DNA of 64,000 nucleotides, taken from positions 27,756,647-27,820,646 of the forward strand of contig NC_083639.1 in NCBI RefSeq assembly GCF_963576545.1. The letters are read 5' to 3'. The translations under genes were made by a program, and so were the position numbers. Positions 27,061-39,544 of this stretch are shown here, one piece after another. The first letter of the stretch is position 1. Each line of letters starts with the position of its first letter. The DNA comes from Limanda limanda. Lineage: Eukaryota > Chordata > Actinopteri > Pleuronectiformes > Pleuronectidae. A model generated the notes under the pieces. It had not been told where the DNA came from. It made no database searches and saw nothing but the letters and a program-made list of their open reading frames with translations.

Positions 27061-27559
27061 AAACCCAGGGAAGAGGAGAGTTTATTATTCTGAGTGCATG
27101 GAGGAATCTGGAAGCAGTTCAGAAGACTGTATCAGCATTTTTATCAACTCCTCTCGTCCTCTGTAGCAAAACGAGCCTGAGGAGGCTGTGTGATGTGATG
27201 CTGCAGTGGGGGGGTGCAAGGAGGAGATCTGAGAGCAGCTCACCTCCTGTTTAACGTCCATGGTAGGCTAGTTTTGGTAGAACTTTTAAACCAGGAATAT
27301 TTAAAGTCTTGTTCACTCCAACCAAAAAATACTGCAACTCATATCAAATGTGATATGGTTGTAACAGGACGTGTATATTAAAAGATTTGGCAGATCCAGT
27401 GAGTCTGAAGTCAGGTCTGTGCTTCACACAAGGTTCTGTATTGATTCTTACAACATGCTCTGAATCCCAGTTAATATCTGGACGGTGAACCAACTTCCAT
27501 TTGTTTCCGTCTTAGCTTTATGGGTCATCTGAAAAAAGGACAAACCTCCTGTGGTTTGT
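27061..27559. other. Non-coding stretch
   Basis: No gene or recognised repeat. A seven-base G run is near 27209. Confidence 0.5.
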
Positions 27560-28051
27560 TTAAAGGGACTCTTACCTTTGTTGCATTTGAGAATTACAGC
27601 ACATTCAAATCATCCCGCCTTCCTCCAATGCCCCACCCCCTCGTTCCCATCCGTGGTGTTTTTTTGAAGAAACTTTATTTACACTTACAACCTACTGCCT
27701 CCGCGCACGCACGTGAGTTTTTGTTTACCAAAGCAATGGATTCGGATCCAGAAGCACCGGTAAGTTATATACATTGCCTTGATGATGAGGGCCCGAATGC
27801 GCCACAAGAAGCAGACGGAAAACCTGCATGTCCATGCAGCAAACAGACAGGTCTGTCGGCCAATAAGGTCCTTCGGTCCGAAGAATTTTATTGGTTGAAG
27901 TTTTCACTAAATATTATGAGAGAGAAATAATTGTTTGTTTTTACTCCTGGTGGGTCTGTCTTGCATTTTAGAGTGTCATTACCTTATTAATACCAATTTA
28001 ACCTTATCCACAAAAAGTGTAAAAATGCAACAAAGGTAAGAGTCCCTTTAA
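27560..28051. mobile_element. 492-bp TTAA-flanked MITE with perfect terminal inverted repeats
   Basis: TTAA at 27560-27563 and again at 28048-28051 flank terminal inverted repeats that start AGGGACTCTTACC and match base for base for about 25 bp (27564-27588 against 28023-28047). TTAA target duplications are typical of piggyBac and Kolobok superfamilies; the AGGG start fits Kolobok better. Inside, 27736-27759 reads as an ATG-led eight-codon piece (MDSDPEAP) followed directly by a consensus splice donor GTAAGT at 27760, as if the first transposase exon of a parent element were retained. Superfamily assignment is inference. Confidence 0.8.
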
Positions 28052-30503
28052 GTTCTTACAACATCCATCTGCACATTGGTTACTGTAGCTCCTCTTGTGG
28101 CAGGTGTCATTAATGACCCTCTAACTATCTGACCTCCACTCCCCTGTTCACATCACAACCAATGATCTGCACCACACACGTCAGCTGAGCTTCCACTTTG
28201 TCTCAAGATAAAAACTGACTCATCTTCATCCTGTTTCTTACCCATCGTCTCTGTAATAAGATCCAAATACAACTCTCTGATTGTGGAAGTATCATGTTTA
28301 TAACTGTGGAGGAACCTGGTTGTGTTTTAGTGCTGAGAAGTCACTGCACCTCGGTCACTAATGAAGGTTTCGCTGTTCAAACTTTTCCTCCTCGGTGGTT
28401 TGACGCCCGGTGAACGCTGCCGCCCTCTCTCTCTGCTCGGAGGAGTCTCCTCATCCAATTAGAGCGAATCCTCCGGGAGCCGGCTCTCACCAACTCACAC
28501 AGAAAATGGTAAAAAGTGGTAACTGGAGTAGTTTTTAATTTTGAGAGGGATTGCTTTCTCATCCCCCAAAGTGGAAATTTGCCGGTCAGCAAAACTCATG
28601 ATACATCAACGCTTCAATAAATAGATTTCCTCTCTCTCTACAATATTATTTCTTCTGAATGGACAATTTCTCTGTCCCAGAGGAGACGGAGTGGACCAGC
28701 ATCCACCAGAGGGTTTTATTATGTGTTCTGATGGAAACAGTGAGGAAGGAGGAGAAGACGGACTCAGAGGTTTCTGCAGTAAACTGAGAACTTCAAAGTC
28801 ATCATAATGTGCTGAAGAAGAGATGTGATTACATATAAGAAGGATTCAAACGTCACTGATATGAAACCTTGGTTACATAACAAACTCCTAATCAAAGATT
28901 CAATAGAAAAATCATAGAATAAAAGTGACATAACCACTTTGATGGTTTTCTAGTGTTCGCTAAACAATTCAATAATTAAGGAGACGGAGGAAAGTGAAAC
29001 TGAAAGAATGATGGAAAATGAAGGGGGAATATATGACGAAAGAAGGGATGAAGAAGGAAGTGAGCGTGGATCAGACGTGACTGTGTGGTTGCGATGGAAG
29101 GAAAAGTGGAAGAAAGAGAAGTAGACAAGGAAGAAGAGTTCAGATCAGATGTAGCCTCTCGTCTGTTTGTATGTTAAAGACACAAAGGAAGAAGGATAAA
29201 GGAATGAATGAAGGAGGAAAGAGAGAAGAAGGGAGGACAGGAGGAAGGAAAAAGTTTCAAGAGAAATAGTTTCAACAGTTTCAACACAGTCCAAACAGAA
29301 CCGCCCATTCCAACAAGACACTGCACTGCACCGAGGGAAATGTTTGAGGAAGGAAGGCGGACGAAGGAAATGTTCTGTGTTCTAGCTTCACAGCCTGAAG
29401 ACTGAAAATTCATCATTCATTATCTGCACCATAAGGAAAATAGAAAACCAAAGAGGTCCAGTCTGCAGCTTCCAGACGTATCACCTGATCTGCATCAGCA
29501 GGTGGAGTTCACTCTTTAATGGTTTGTGCACCTTCAGGTCTTCTTATCACCGCTGGCTGAAGAGCTGAGCTGCTAAATTCTTTCCTCACCCCGGAAACTG
29601 AAGTACAGAAAATAATCTGCAGCATAAGGAGCTCTCTTCTATCGTGTGAATCTGATCCTGCATCACTGACGAGTCTTAGAAGACTCCGAGTGAATATCTT
29701 CTGCAGTCAAAGAGGATTTCAGATGTTGTGTGAAACACTTTGTTGGAAGCAGCAGATCTGATAAAAGGCTTTCAACCATATAATCTGTAGCTGCAGCCCC
29801 CGGCCGCTGACTCAGACCAAAGACTAATTCACGGCTTGTTTGCTCAACAACTGCTTCATCGTAAAACCTCCCAGCGTCGGCCTGGCTCCGGAGCGGAGGT
29901 GGATCCTCTGAGCTCCACAGACGGCTGGTGTTTCACTGGTGTGTGTAACTGATGCTGCTAAACAGAAGTCAGTGCTTCTGCTGTACGTGACAGATTCAGA
30001 CCAGCAGAGCCCAGATTCTCTTTATCACAGGATGAGGAATGAAGGAGGGGGAATTGAAAAGAGGAGCTTGAATAAGATGGAGAAGGAAAGGATTCTCGGA
30101 TTTTACCTCCTGACAAAACTGCTCCAGCACTGTGTAGATGTAAATTCATCTATAATAGATCAAATAGAAGGTATTGTGTTATTAATTTGAGTGAATCCTG
30201 TGCTATTAGCACGTGTTGCAAGAAAGAAAGAATGAAAGAATGGAGGAGAAGGCTTCAGTGAACAGTGACAGAAGGATGGAGGAACACAGGGAATGTAGAG
30301 TCCTTAGAATGAACTAATTGTGTTTAGGTGCAGTCTGATGCAGCGTGTGTGTGTCTCTGTGTGTGTGTTTTCTTGCAGGTGTGTGTATTTGTGTCACCAT
30401 GCCTCATGCATATCTGTGTGCTGTGCTGCGGCCCAGAGCCCTGAGTTATAGTTTAATCTGGTCCTGCAGCCTCCTGCATTGGAAACAACCTCACAAATCA
30501 CAC

Positions 30504-30504
<1 letters not shown>
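28052..30504. other. Long non-coding stretch
   Basis: GA-rich patches at 28980-29130 and 29190-29260 but no gene. 28380-28500 is a GC-richer block around CATCCAATTAGAGCGAATCC. Nothing else is recognised. Confidence 0.45.

Positions 30505-30587
<83 letters not shown>
30505..30587. repeat. (CA)n microsatellite
   Basis: About 83 bp of CA with one CAGA interruption at 30553. Confidence 0.95.
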
Positions 30588-30591
<4 letters not shown>

Positions 30592-30870
30592 GAGGATGGT
30601 CATGCAGCATCAGGTTTTATGTCGCAGAATGCATGGTAATGTCAACCTGCACATGTTTGTATAATAATGTTATAGTTAATTTTAATCCTAAGTGAGAAAT
30701 TAAATGAGAATTTTCCACATTTCAACACAAACAGACTCACAAATATTCTCAAGAGGTTTAAAAAGAAGAGGATGTGATATTTTGAGTGTGGAATTTTATT
30801 TTCAAGGAGCTTCTGTTAATCTGTTTCACCTCCAGATGATGTCTGAAGATCTTTTTTCCAAGTGGATGTT

Positions 30871-32858
30871 TCATTCGGCTTCAGTTACTCTTTTCTTTCT
30901 GCTTTTTCTTATCCAGAGATATTTTTTCAGTTTTAATTTCCACCCCCTTGAATCCGGCCCACACAGCTCTGACTGGTTTACTTACTGGGATTTGTCTAGT
31001 TTAAAAACGATCCTCTGTGCTGGCAGCTTGTTTCGACCCATTGCTGACAGAGAAAGGTAGATCAGGTGTGGAGGCTGAGTTGGATGGATAAGCTGATTTA
31101 TGATAGAAAACAGAGTATGAAAAGCAAATTGATCCCCCCTGCTGGCTGGTAGCAGTTTGGGTTATAAACACTGCAACAAGTACACAAGTAGTAATACTGT
31201 GGTGCTAGCGGATACAAGGCTTGGGCGTGTCCTTGCAAAAGAACAGCCTTACCACAGATGGACACCACGAGAAACGCAAACAAGGTCAGCCTAAAACAAC
31301 ATTTCAGCCATCTGTGACGCCCCGGCCAAAAGACACGGGTCGGACGTCTTTACCTTATAAATGGTCGTGTGGTTTTCTAGTCTTGATGATCACTCAAAGT
31401 GCTTCAGAGGACAGGTTCTGCTCCTCGATAGTCCAGGCAAAGTAGCGTTTTCCGACCGACTAATTGTAAAAGACTTTTTTTCAGCATAGATCATTTCTAT
31501 GAGGTGTCCAGAACAACATACTAAAAGTCCTAAGAAATCCTAGTTGAGGAAACAATTTTAATTCTCATCAATGTGTGCATATAAGGCCCGGCAACAATAC
31601 ACCCCAAAAAGGCTAATTTTTTTTTGTTTTTTTTTTGTTTACTCCTATCAAAATAAAACTTTACACAATGAAAGTACCCATGAAACGTAACATTTTTTGT
31701 ATTACAAGTTTCTTTGAAAATGAATATGAATATGCAAATGAGCTATACACTAATCGACTATGCCCCAAATACACCCAAATAGGCTTAATTTTTTCCTTTA
31801 CTCCTACCACAATAAAACTTTACATAGTAAAAGTATTTATGAAAAGTAACTTTTTTTGTATTACAAGTTTCTTTTGAAATGAATTTGACAAGCACATGAG
31901 CTGGGTGTATTTTGGGCATATTCGATGAGAGTATAGCACATTAAAATTAATTTTCAAAGAAACTTGTAATACAAAAAATGTCAGTTTCATGGTAACTTTT
32001 ATTGTGTAAAGTTTCATTTTGAAAGGAGTAAACGAAAAAAATTGTCTTTTTGGGGTGTATTGTTGCCGGGCCTTATTGGCACACATTGATGAGAATTAAA
32101 CATATTTCCTCAACTTGGATTTCTTAGGACTTTTAGTATGTTGTTCTGTACACCTCATAGAAATAATCTATGCTGAAAAAAATTCTTTTACAATTACTTC
32201 TATTTTTGGCTCCAAAATGGGCTACTTTGCCTAGACTACAAGGGACGAAGAGGATTTAGTAAACATCCCCCGATCGCTATCTGCAGAATACACGCCAGAT
32301 GCAAGACGGTCCGGTCGTATCAAGGATATTCTGGCGTCAATTCTGGATAGTGGGAGGAAGTGGAGACATGTCATCCATCTTTATTAATACACTATTGTTG
32401 ACACGTGTGACTTTTGTGTAACTTTTGAACCTTGATTTGTTCTAATCGCCGAACTATTAAGCAGAGGGAAGAGAAATCCTGGAGACTTTGTACTTTCAGT
32501 CTTTTCTTAGTCGTTGAAATCCGATGCTTAATGTTGAGTGACACTCGGCTTGATTGTGGCTAATGTGTGAGTTTGTGTGAGTGACTGTTGAGCAGCGTGG
32601 AAACGAACTGGGTTCAAATCCTCTAAGAACACGAACAGAAGACTTCAGCTAAAAGGACCCCGTGTTTCTGCGGAGACCATTTTTTTTTCTCTAATGCAGC
32701 TGCCTTTAGTTTCATTTCCTTCATTTCATGCTGCTTTTAGAAGCGCAGGTCTATTCCACTTAAAGCAAATGAGCTTGTGTTTCACGCTGAGCTGTGTGTT
32801 ATTGTGTTAAGTAGCTGGAAGGTGAACTCGGTTTCAATCGTGTGAAACCAGCAGCAGC
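30871..32858 (+). repeat. Segmental tandem duplication, copy 1
   Basis: Begins TCATTCGGCTTCAG and ends GTGAAACCAGCAGCAGC, where copy 2 begins at the very next base. It holds a foldback element (31433-32234). It has about 405 bp (31015-31419) absent from copy 2 and lacks about 82 bp present in copy 2 at 34266-34347. The copies otherwise differ by scattered substitutions. No gene is seen in it. Confidence 0.92.
31433..32234. mobile_element. Foldback element with long inverted arms (copy 1)
   Basis: The left arm from CCAGGCAAAGTA and the right arm ending TACTTTGCCTAG are imperfect inverted complements over more than 250 bp each. Inner landmarks are CCCGGCAACAATACACCCC on the left and its reverse complement, GGGGTGTATTGTTGCCGGG, on the right. 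The middle repeats the arm module a third time. No transposase frame and no clear target duplication are seen. Confidence 0.8.
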
Positions 32859-34528
32859 TCATTCGGCTTCAGTCACTCTTTTCTTTCTGCTTTTTCTTAT
32901 CGTGAGATATTTTTTCAGTTTTTATTTCCAGGCCGTTGAATCCGGCCCACACAGCTCTGACTGGTTTACTTATTGGGATTTGTCCAGTTTAAAAACTCTC
33001 CTGCTCCTCGATAGTCCAGGCAAAGTAGCGTTTTCCGACCGACTAATTGTAAAATAATTTTTTTCAGCATAGATTATTTCTATGAGGTGTCCAGAACAAC
33101 ATACTAAAAGTCCTAAGAAATCCTAGTAGAGGAAATATTTTTAATTCTCATCAATGTGTGCCAATAAGGCCCGGCAACAATACACCCCAAAAAGGCTAAT
33201 TTTTTTTTGTTTTTTTTTGTTTACTCCTATCAAAATAAAACTTTACACAATGAAAGTACCCATGAAACGTAACATTTTTTGTATTACAAGTTTCTTTGAA
33301 AATGAATTTGAATATGCAAATGAGCTATACACTAATCGACTATGCCCCAAATACACCCAAATAGGCTTAATTTTTTCCTTTACTCCTACCACAATAAAAC
33401 TTTACATAGTAAAAGTATTTATGAAAAGTAACTTTTTTTGTATTACAAGTTTCTTTTGAAATGAATTTGACAAGCACATGAGCTGGGTGTATTTTGGGCA
33501 TATTCGATGAGTGTATAGCACACTTGCATATTAAAATTCATTTTCAAAGAAACTTGTAATACAAAAAATGTTCCGTTTCATGGTAACTTTTATTGTGTAA
33601 AGTTTCATTTTGATAGGAGTAAACGAAAAAAATAGCCCTTTTGGGGTGTATTGTTGCCGGGCTTTATTGGTACACATTGATGAGAATTAAACATATTTCC
33701 TCAACTTGGATTTCTTAGGACTTTTAGTATGTTGTTCTGTACACCTCATAGAAATTATATATGCTGAAAAAAATTCTTTTACAATTACTTCTATTTTTGG
33801 CTCCAAAATTGGTTACTTTGCCTGGATTACAAGGGACGAAGAGGATTTAGTAAACATCCCCCGATCGCTACTCTGCAGAATACACCCCAGATGCAAGACG
33901 GTCCGGTCGTATCAAGGATATTCTGGCGTCATTTCTGGATAGTGGGAGGAAGTGGAGACATGTCATCCATCTTTATTAATACACTATTGTTGACACGTGT
34001 GACTATTGTGTAACTTTTGAACCTTGATTTGTTCTAATCGCCGAACTATGAAGCAGAGGGAAGAGAAATCCTGGAGAATTTGTACTTTCAGTCTTTTCTT
34101 AGTCGTTGAAATCCGATGCTTAATGTTGAGTGACACTCGGCTTGATTGTGGCTAATGTGTCAGTTTGTGTGAGTGACTGTTGAGCAGCGTGGAAACGAAC
34201 TGGGTTCAAATCCTCTAAGAACACGAACAGAAGACTTAAAAGGACCCCGTGTTTCTGTGGAGACCAGAAAGTGCAAAATGAGTTCCATAAGCATCTAATT
34301 ATATTTACAGGAGCGTGATATGTTATTTTCTGCATGTGCAAATTTGTATTTTTTTTTCTCTAATGCAGCTGCCTTTAGTTTCATTTCCTTCATTTCATGC
34401 TGCTTCTAGAAGCGCAGGTCTTTTCCACTTAAAGCAAATGAGCTTGTGTTTCACGCTGAGCTGTGTGTTATTGTGTTAAGTAGCTGGAAGGTGAACCTCG
34501 GTTTCAATCGTGTGAAACCAGCAGCAGC
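32859..34528 (+). repeat. Segmental tandem duplication, copy 2
   Basis: Directly abuts copy 1 in the same orientation. Shared landmarks are TCATTCGGCTTCAG at the start, the whole foldback element, GGAAGTGGAGACATGTCATC, and GTGAAACCAGCAGCAGC at the end. Carries 82 bp (34266-34347) missing from copy 1. Confidence 0.92.
33016..33825. mobile_element. Foldback element with long inverted arms (copy 2)
   Basis: Same architecture as copy 1: outer arms CCAGGCAAAGTA / TACTTTGCCTGG, and inner inverted pair near 33170 and 33645. A second nested inverted pair, ATGCCCCAAATACACCC near 33340 against GGGTGTATTTTGGGCAT near 33486, flanks the centre. Length 810 bp. It was present before the segmental duplication because both copies carry it at the same place. 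Confidence 0.82.
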
Positions 34529-36519
34529 TACAGGGAATATGTGCAGATCTTTACTGTAGTGTCGAAATGAAAGAATCACTTGTGAAAACGATCCTTTTAT
34601 CTCAGGGAGTGAGATTTTCATAAGAATTTGTCTTATCAGTGTTCATAAGTTGTCAAATCCTGCGTTTCTTTGTGTATTTGATCCTTTCCCGGCTCCGTGC
34701 ATCATTCAGTTCTTGTGCTTGCAGGTTTTCTTGTGGCCGCGGACTCTCGGCTCTCCTGCAACCTGCTCCTCAAAAACATTGTCTTGCAGAAACCGCTGTG
34801 TTGTCATGTAGCACAAACGTCCCGTCTGTCCCAGACAATGTCTCCGACCATTCGTCACACTTTCAAGCTGAAAGGAAAACAATATGTTTTATTTTCCATC
34901 TCGTCCCTCTCTGTCAAGGCTGCTCTGAAAGAAATCTCCTTTTCCACGACGAGAACCCGCATCTGTTTCATTCAGAAGCCTTTTCCTTGATATGAAACCT
35001 AAATCCTTGTTGTGACATTTCAATTTAAAATACATGAAAAATACTTTGGGCTGTCAGCCAGTGTTGGAGAACAGCAAATGTATTTACACCAAAGGAGATG
35101 TGCTTTGATTAGAACAGCGCTTGTAGCATTGTGGGGAGTGAACTGAAGCCAAGTCTGTCAAAAAGAACAAAAAGGAAATAATTATCCAGAGGACGCTCGC
35201 CTTTAAACTTGGAAGCAGCTGCTGCATGAATGGTTTCTACGGCATCGACGTAATCCCTTCATTAAGAAGCAACAAGGCCAGAGCAGCATGGACTCTGTGT
35301 TGATGGGCTTCTAATGAAATCCCCTGAAATGTTGTGTTAGTTTTATTATTTGTACTTTGCTTTGTCCTCTTCAGTGCAAACCACAAAACACATTGAACGT
35401 GTGTAGATTAGTTCTTTAAAGGGCAGAGCTGGAAATAATAGTCATAACTTGAATTTGTATGGCTCCTTTCAGGAGATCCAGGGGCGCTGTGCGTGTGTCA
35501 CTGTAAGAACAAAAAGTAACAAGAAAAGAATCCTCACAAAACAGGACAGAAACACAACGATTCAATGTTTAATTACTGTCTGTCCTCGAGCTGAGGGTCT
35601 TTGGGGGCGAAGCTGAATCAATACAGGTCAACAATCTGGTTCTTGAGGTAAGAATCCCAATTATCTTCTGAATGGATGTTTATATTATCATCCGTAATAT
35701 TGTTACCATCCGAGGTAGATTAACCCTAATCATGGAGATGGTAAAAATAAAGTTATATTCTCTCGTAGAAGTCACAAGTGTGTTTTATATCCACTGTGTT
35801 TTAAGAAGATTATCCTTTATTACTTCTGAATGTGAAGTAGAAAAAATGACACTATCCTCCAGTGTGACAGCGACGTCTCCGATTGGTGGAGCTTGCTGTT
35901 GTCACGGTAACGTCTACCACGACAGCGTGAATAAAGCTGCATTATGTCATCGACAACTCTAACGTTAGACTACTACACTATATTAACATTAAAGTACAAT
36001 ATATTGCAACACAACAAGGTTAAATTCATGAAGAAGTGCTGGAGGTCAGGGAGAGGGAACACTGCAATGGTTTATGGGAAATTCAACTTTAAACAATAAC
36101 AATACCACGTAAGAAATCACTTCATGGTAAAGACGTAGTTATTAACAAAAACCACAGAAACAGCTAAAGAGTCTTTTCTCTAATTCATGCGTCACCCACA
36201 TCATTTCTTTATTCAACACTCAGCTCTGATCCGTATTCATGAAGGTCTGTGGTCTCTCTCTCTCTCTCTCTCTCTCTCTTTTCAAAGTTTCCACACTTCA
36301 CAACACTCCAGGATCCCACTGCTTGACGTCACCCCCCCCCCCCCGCAGCCCGTCATGAAGGGATTAAACACACAAGTGCTCGGCTCTGACGAAAAGGTCA
36401 AACCGAGGCACTGATGCTCAGTTTGTTGGTTTTCTGATATGTGAGGAGTGTGTGTTTGCTCCGGTGTTGTTTGCTGTCGATCGATCGTCCGGGTCCATCA
36501 GGTCACGCAGCCATTCCCT
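34529..36519. other. Non-coding stretch with minor sites
   Basis: 35440-35560 resembles a decayed LINE tail (ACTTGAATTTGTATGGCTCC). GTTGTCACGGTAAC at 35898-35911 matches the RFX X-box at 12 of 14 positions, with an inverted CCAAT (ATTGG) 13 bp before it. (TC)n at 36252-36279 and a run of C at 36331-36344. No gene. Confidence 0.45.
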
Positions 36520-36546
36520 CGTGGATCTTTACAGTGAAGATCCACG
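36520..36546. other. Perfect 10-bp inverted repeat (hairpin)
   Basis: CGTGGATCTT, a 7-base spacer TACAGTG, then AAGATCCACG: a perfect stem of 10 bp. No T-run follows, so it does not look like a terminator. Could be chance or a binding site for a dimeric factor. Confidence 0.7.
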
Positions 36547-36840
36547 ACCACTTCTGATGGAGGTGAAGGGAAGAAGAACACAGGTTCATCAGGAATCATC
36601 TCGTTTCTGAGGTGAAGTGGGTTTTTTTGCCGTAAAGAACATGACATCAAATAGATTTAAATCTCTACAACTTAATAAAACAAAGACAAAGATGCTACAA
36701 AAGGTATTTTTACTTTAGAAAATCAAATACATTTTGGGTGCAAAGCTATGAATTTATCTACTTAGGTGTTTTTCTTGTGTGCAAGACTTAACTGTGTGCA
36801 CCCAGTATTTATAACCAAACCTATGCCCTTGCTTATCCCT

Positions 36841-36845
36841 ACACA

Positions 36846-36901
<56 letters not shown>
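36841..36901. repeat. (CA)n microsatellite
   Basis: About 61 bp of CA with one CC interruption near 36849. Confidence 0.95.
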
Positions 36902-36902
<1 letters not shown>

Positions 36903-39544
36903 CGACACCGACTTGTGATAAAGTGAAGCCGACAGTAATCAGATGCATCCAGAAAGGTCACGGCTTCCCCGGATCCACCAGGAGTCTGTCGCTGCCTAAA
37001 CACATTACGCCGCAGATTAAATTCAATAACCTGATCCGTGCACACGTATGATCGAGGAATCCATATTAATACCATTCACAGCATCGTTGTGCCCCCCCAC
37101 TTCCACGTGTATTCATGATTCACACCTCGACAGCATATTGGCATAATCAGAGCCGAGCGAAGTGTCCTCGGTGGCAGGAAGTCGAGGGAGACTCTGAGTC
37201 CCCTGAGACAACAGAGACGAGGACAGGAGACAACAGCTTTCACATCAGACCACACACAAGTAGGAACTGCAGTCTATGTCTTTATAATAAAATACTATAA
37301 TAAAGACCTTCATGCCTCTAAGTCTTCCAGGTCTCAACAAAAACACTTTTTGGTTACTAGGTTTGGTGACATTAAATCAAACAATAATTAAACAGGGAGA
37401 CCGTGAATGGTTTTGACCGTTTATCTGCTGCGGCTGAATTCCTGTAGTTCATGAAATCTACAACCAGCACAACCACCGGCTGAGTTAATAACACCAATCA
37501 TCATCAATGTGGAGTCGTGTCCAATGATCACTTTCTGTTTTTTGCTCCAGTTTGGTCTCCACCAGCACAAACAAATCTAGAATATCTGATGGTTAAGTAG
37601 CTCCATGCTCTGCTTTGTCTCTTTTTCACAGTTTTTCGCTGATCCGGTGCAAACACTGGTTTAAGAAACTGGATGTTTGCCTCACATCACCGGTGTGTCT
37701 CTGTGCAGGGACCTTGGGGACTGAAGACATCTCTGTGTCCTCCGTCTCAACCGGTCTGTCCTCGACCTGAAGGGCGTCAATGCATCCTTGTCTGGAAACT
37801 TTTTCATCATTGAAATCTGTTTCCTCGTTACATAGCGCTGCCTAAAATATAGAAGAACTCCCTTTGCAGACAAAAGCCAGATGTTAATGGGTGTTAGAGG
37901 TTTTTTTTGGACCAATGGAAATGTAGATTTTCTGTGTTTATCTATATTTAATCTCCAGAATCCAAAGTTTTAAATATACTATACACAAAAAACACCTTTC
38001 CCATGAAAACAACAGTTGAAACAAAGCAGGGACACTAAGTTACTCGTCTCCTAAACGTCTGAGAGCTTCTCTGCTGTTGCTCGTCAGCGTCTCCTCTTGC
38101 ATCAGGTGATTTCTGACTAATCGCTCCAACCTCAGCGAGCGTCTTCCTGGTGAGGGGGGGGGGGGGGGGTGGTTCGGCTCGGAGCAGGACGAGCTTCCTG
38201 CTGTCGCTTCGCATTAAACTGTGAGTCCACGTCACCGGAGACGACTTCTCCAGACGGCTGCTTGGGTTCATCACATTAGTGTTTGTTGGACGGGTTCTAA
38301 TCCAGCTGTGGAAATTATAACTCTTGTTACTGTTGTTATACACTTGTCTCTATATTTAGTTTGTGTTCTCAGGTAATTAGTTTATCTCTGGTGTTCAGAG
38401 CCTTTTAAGACCAAGCTTGGGGTTTTTATCTATAAGCATTGACTCGGCTCAACTTGAAAAACTACAAAAGGAGAATCTAAAGTAGAAAAATAGTCGACAC
38501 TGACATTAATACGACTTCTCTGTTCCGTTTATTTGTATTTGATTTGTAACTAATGTTGCTTGACCCAAGCTTTAAAAGCACAAATTACATTATTCAGGCT
38601 TTTAAAAGAAGAAAAATGTCCGTTCGGCTTCAGAAACTAGTGAAAAGTCAGCTATATATATATTATTAATAGTTGTAAAGCGCCAGGAAATACTGTCGTA
38701 ACCTTTATTCACAGAAGAACTATTGCAGATAAAGATGTGTTTTAGTACTTCAACTTGTGAATACTTGCTTGTATTTGTGTTTCTGTCTTTTTCTAACAGT
38801 CGTGTATAACTCAGTGATCGTTTAAACTGTAAAATATCAAAACCCCAGTTACATTTCTTTGACATGAGGGTTTGATAAGCTATTAATGTTCAGGTGACAA
38901 ATCCTTCTAGAGGTTGTAATAATTATGACATCAGCAAATCAGGAAGTCAGCTTGAAGGCTTTCTCAGATTTGCATACACAAGATGCAATATGCACGTGAC
39001 CAGTAGGGGCGCTGTAGGAGCAGTATAGCGGAAAGTTTTGGAGACAAGTGAGGGACTAAGTCCACAATCAGCCACATATCAATCTCATTTTACAGGAATA
39101 TTACAGATGTGTTACTGTCGCTTTATCAAACAATGAACCTCACTTTAAAGGTTAAACATATTCAGATTGTTTTATTGAATATTCTGCTCTTCATGCTGCT
39201 TTTCACCAGCGTCTCTACATATTTGCAGTTTTCTGTGAAACCTTGGCTTTGTCCTCTTCCTTTCTCTTTTCACCTCAAACAACCTGGCGTCAAACAATAA
39301 GTCACGACTTACTGACAAAAATGTTTTAGTCTTTTGTGTGAGCGGGACAAAGTGTGAACACAGCGTCAGAGAACATGAATCTATTCAGGCCGGAAAGAAC
39401 GCTGGAAAGATTTTGGTGCATAAGTGAAAGGGAGTTTTTATATCAAACAAATATACAAAAGAAACATGATAAAATATCCGAGAAGTTGATTTGTTAGATG
39501 AGGAAAGATGAGAGTTTGATAGAGTTTGATTCTTAGAGAACAAA
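36902..39544. other. Long non-coding stretch
   Basis: 12-base G run at 38154-38169 (with one T). A minus-strand frame of 102 codons at 38035-38343 has no recognisable domain and includes poly-Pro from the G run; not called. 39005-39025 holds AGTAGGGGCGCTGTAG, a short dispersed motif. Confidence 0.45.

Noticed and set aside
32605..32625. GGGTTCAAATCC B-box-like string, repeated at 34202
   Set aside because: Occurs in both duplication copies but has no A box or cloverleaf.
38035..38343. 102-codon minus-strand frame with poly-Pro
   Set aside because: Poly-Pro comes from a G run; no other support for coding.
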